64,000 nt of DNA. Origin: Blastomussa wellsi (lineage: Eukaryota; Cnidaria; Anthozoa; Scleractinia; Plerogyridae). The notes beneath the pieces are model-generated. The model had not been told where the DNA came from and did no database searches. It saw nothing but the letters and a program-made list of their open reading frames with translations. Where the stretch lies: positions 31,210,177 to 31,274,176 of the forward strand of contig OX393563.1 of the NCBI GenBank assembly GCA_947652115.1. The letters are read 5' to 3'. Shown piece after piece: positions 52,101-55,100 of this stretch. Position 1 is the first letter of the stretch; each line of letters begins with the position of its first letter. Both the position numbers and the translations under genes were made by a program.

Positions 52101-55100
52101 AAATAATGTGAATGACAAAATTCAAGCATCACTGACTACAAAAATTTACCTAGTTAGTACTGCTACAACATCAATAAAAAGTATTTTCATTTTCTATTTG
52201 CACAAATTTGAGACAAGAAGCAAAATGTTCAGACATGTAGTAAACCTGGCAGCATTTTGGTCACAGTTAACTGCAAACTGAACCCACAATAATTTCGAGG
52301 GGATAAAGACATGACGATTATAATAAATCTGCATCTAGTGACATGTTCACATGTACGTATCTGCATGTAAATTGCTAAATAGCCCTACAAAGACTTCAAT
52401 CTTCTCTATAAATATTTTTTCATTTAGGCACATCAATAAAGTTGTGTTTAATATTACTTAACACTGTTCACAGTGCACAGGTTTTGCATACCACTTAACT
52501 TTATAAAAATTTATTAATTTTCTATGGTTGTCTATATGAAGCTTTGGTTTTTGAATTTAAAAAAGGAGTACTGAATTCTGCCCTCAATAGTAAATCCTTT
52601 CAGTTTAAATGCAATTGATATCAGATGCAAAATTCATGACAGCAAAGTAGGTTTTCAACCCACCTTTTTTAATTTTGGAGTGTGAAGGTTCCCCCTGTCA
52701 TGATAAAGCTATAGTCTAGCTGCTGGACTATTATGTACAAAGTATTTGTGAAATTTGTGTTTCAGTCTGACATAATATTCATGAATCAATAAGAATTCAA
52801 CCTAACCAGTCAATTTCCTCTTCGTTGATTTGTGGGATATCTGTGAAAACTCATTCTGTTGTGTCCCTGCAACACAGTGCACAATGCACTTAATTAAATT
52901 GAATTTTGAGGCCAAATTTAAAAGGATGTATTCTGCAAATGTTATAAATAATGTGACTGAGAAAAACAAAGAGAATGGTTATTAATAAGGAGAGGGTTTG
53001 CATATCATTAACCACACCAAATGTGATCCAAATCAATTATTTATAGTGCCTACATGAATAAGGGTATGATTTTTTAAAACAACTGTGCTGTAAATATCAA
53101 TAAAGTAGGTTTTTCAGTCATCATTCATTCTGACATCACAACAGGAAAATAGCAAAATGTTGAATTCATTACAAAGATTTCTATTTAATTTGCAACTGTA
53201 TATTTGGATAAAAACAGACTATAACAATAATTATAAAACCAAATTTGCATGTTTCACTGCCTACACTTTGCACATCTTCCAAGCTGTAAAATAAAATAAT
53301 CTACTGTAAAGAGTAGGCATCAATTTAAAATATCATTTGAATCAAACATACAGTGTATAATATTCATAAAGTTCTGGGTTTGTGTTATTCTAATCTAAAC
53401 ACAACCTTTCTGAAGAGATATAAAGATCTTAAATTATTAAATATTGCACAATTTAGAGAGGAAGTAAATGCATTTACATGTAGGAACGAAATTGAACAAT
53501 GTAACACAATCAATGTCATGTAGCCATAACATCATTAAATAAAGAAGTCATGGATATAATTTAATTTATGATTTATTTGTTGATGAGAATTTGGCACCAT
53601 GAGGTCACCCTGATACAAAAAGATGCTAATTGCATGTAGTACAAATTGTGCAATTTTGAATAATTTTAATTAACCTAACAAAGGGTATCAAAATGGGTCG
53701 CCCAGGACCTCTTGGAACGAGACAATGTCATGTCATTGCCTCTGAAACAATGGATAGCACATCCCAACAATGCCTCTAGCCCTGAAAACAACAGAAGTAT
53801 TGCTTATAGTGGACCAATGAAAACAGAGGGTCCAGCTAGAGAGGTAGTCAGGCTAGACACGAACAAAACAGATGCATGGCTGGCAGTTTTGTGTATGTTA
53901 CAAAATCAGCATGTGAATGTAGGACTATAGTGACCAAACTGAATGGTCAACTTGTCAGCTTTTTGATGTCTCTACCTGCAGGTATGAAACTTCCTGCAAA
54001 TTATTAATTATTATCAAACCAAACTATGTAAAAGACAAGGTACAAATAATAGTAGATATTCCTGTTTTTACCTGGAAAGCTCACATTTTGAGTATTTCTA
54101 GTATACATGTACATAAATATACCGGTATTTCAGCTTAATGTCATAATTCTTTCCAAAAAAACACAAAATTATAATGCATTTCTAAGATGTATTTTGTCAG
54201 CGCCCTTTCCCCAAATAGTCCAAACGTACTACATCATTTCATATCAAATGCAGTTGAATGTATTTTAACAAAATAATTTATAAAGAGCATCCAAGTTCCT
54301 TTCTGGCAGTCAGCAAATTATGCCAGGAATCCATGCATATGTGCTCTTAGACTGAGGCTGTAGCAGATAGCCTTTACAGCAACAGTGTTTAGAGTGAGTG
54401 TTGCTTTGTTCCGGCAAAGGGCCGGGGGCTGTCAAAATTTGCCAGTTATTTCACATGATTTTGCTGCCTACTTTGATTGAGAACGTTCGTCAAATGAGAC
54501 AAATGCCATGAAACATTTTTCAACAAGAGCTTGGATTGGCCAACATTTATTCATAACTAACAATTAAATGATAACTTATTTATTATTTGACTCTGATTAT
54601 GATTGTGAACTGACTATCAGTATTAGCAGAATCACCGAAGAATACAGATGTTGACATTACTAAACTTGGGTACTTCGACGGGTCATGCATTGTGTACTTT
54701 TATTCTGACAACTTGAGTAAAATATGAACGTGAATGTGCTTAATAATTGTTATAATTATAGTACATGATTGTGTATAACTGTATTTGCCCCAGAATGCAG
54801 AAATGCACATTATTAAGATGTCCAAATTTTAAGAACCTCCCAGGGGCAGGCTCCTGTATCCCCCCAACCCAAGGCCATGCATTTGGCTCGGGTTGGACCT
54901 TCATCACTACACTGTACATTACTCCTGAAGTTTAGCCACCTACTCCGATTCTTATTGAAAACTCTGCCCAATTTTAATTAATTATTATAGCCCTGTATGG
55001 GACAATATTGGCAAGGGTCTTTCAGACACACTGCAAAAGCTACAAAATAGGGCTGTCAGAATTCCCTTTTCAGTTATGAGATTCGCTTGTGTGATTTGCT

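Noticed and set aside
53712..53930. 72-codon open frame in the 6.3-kb intron
   Set aside because: No family resemblance or splice support; compatible with chance.
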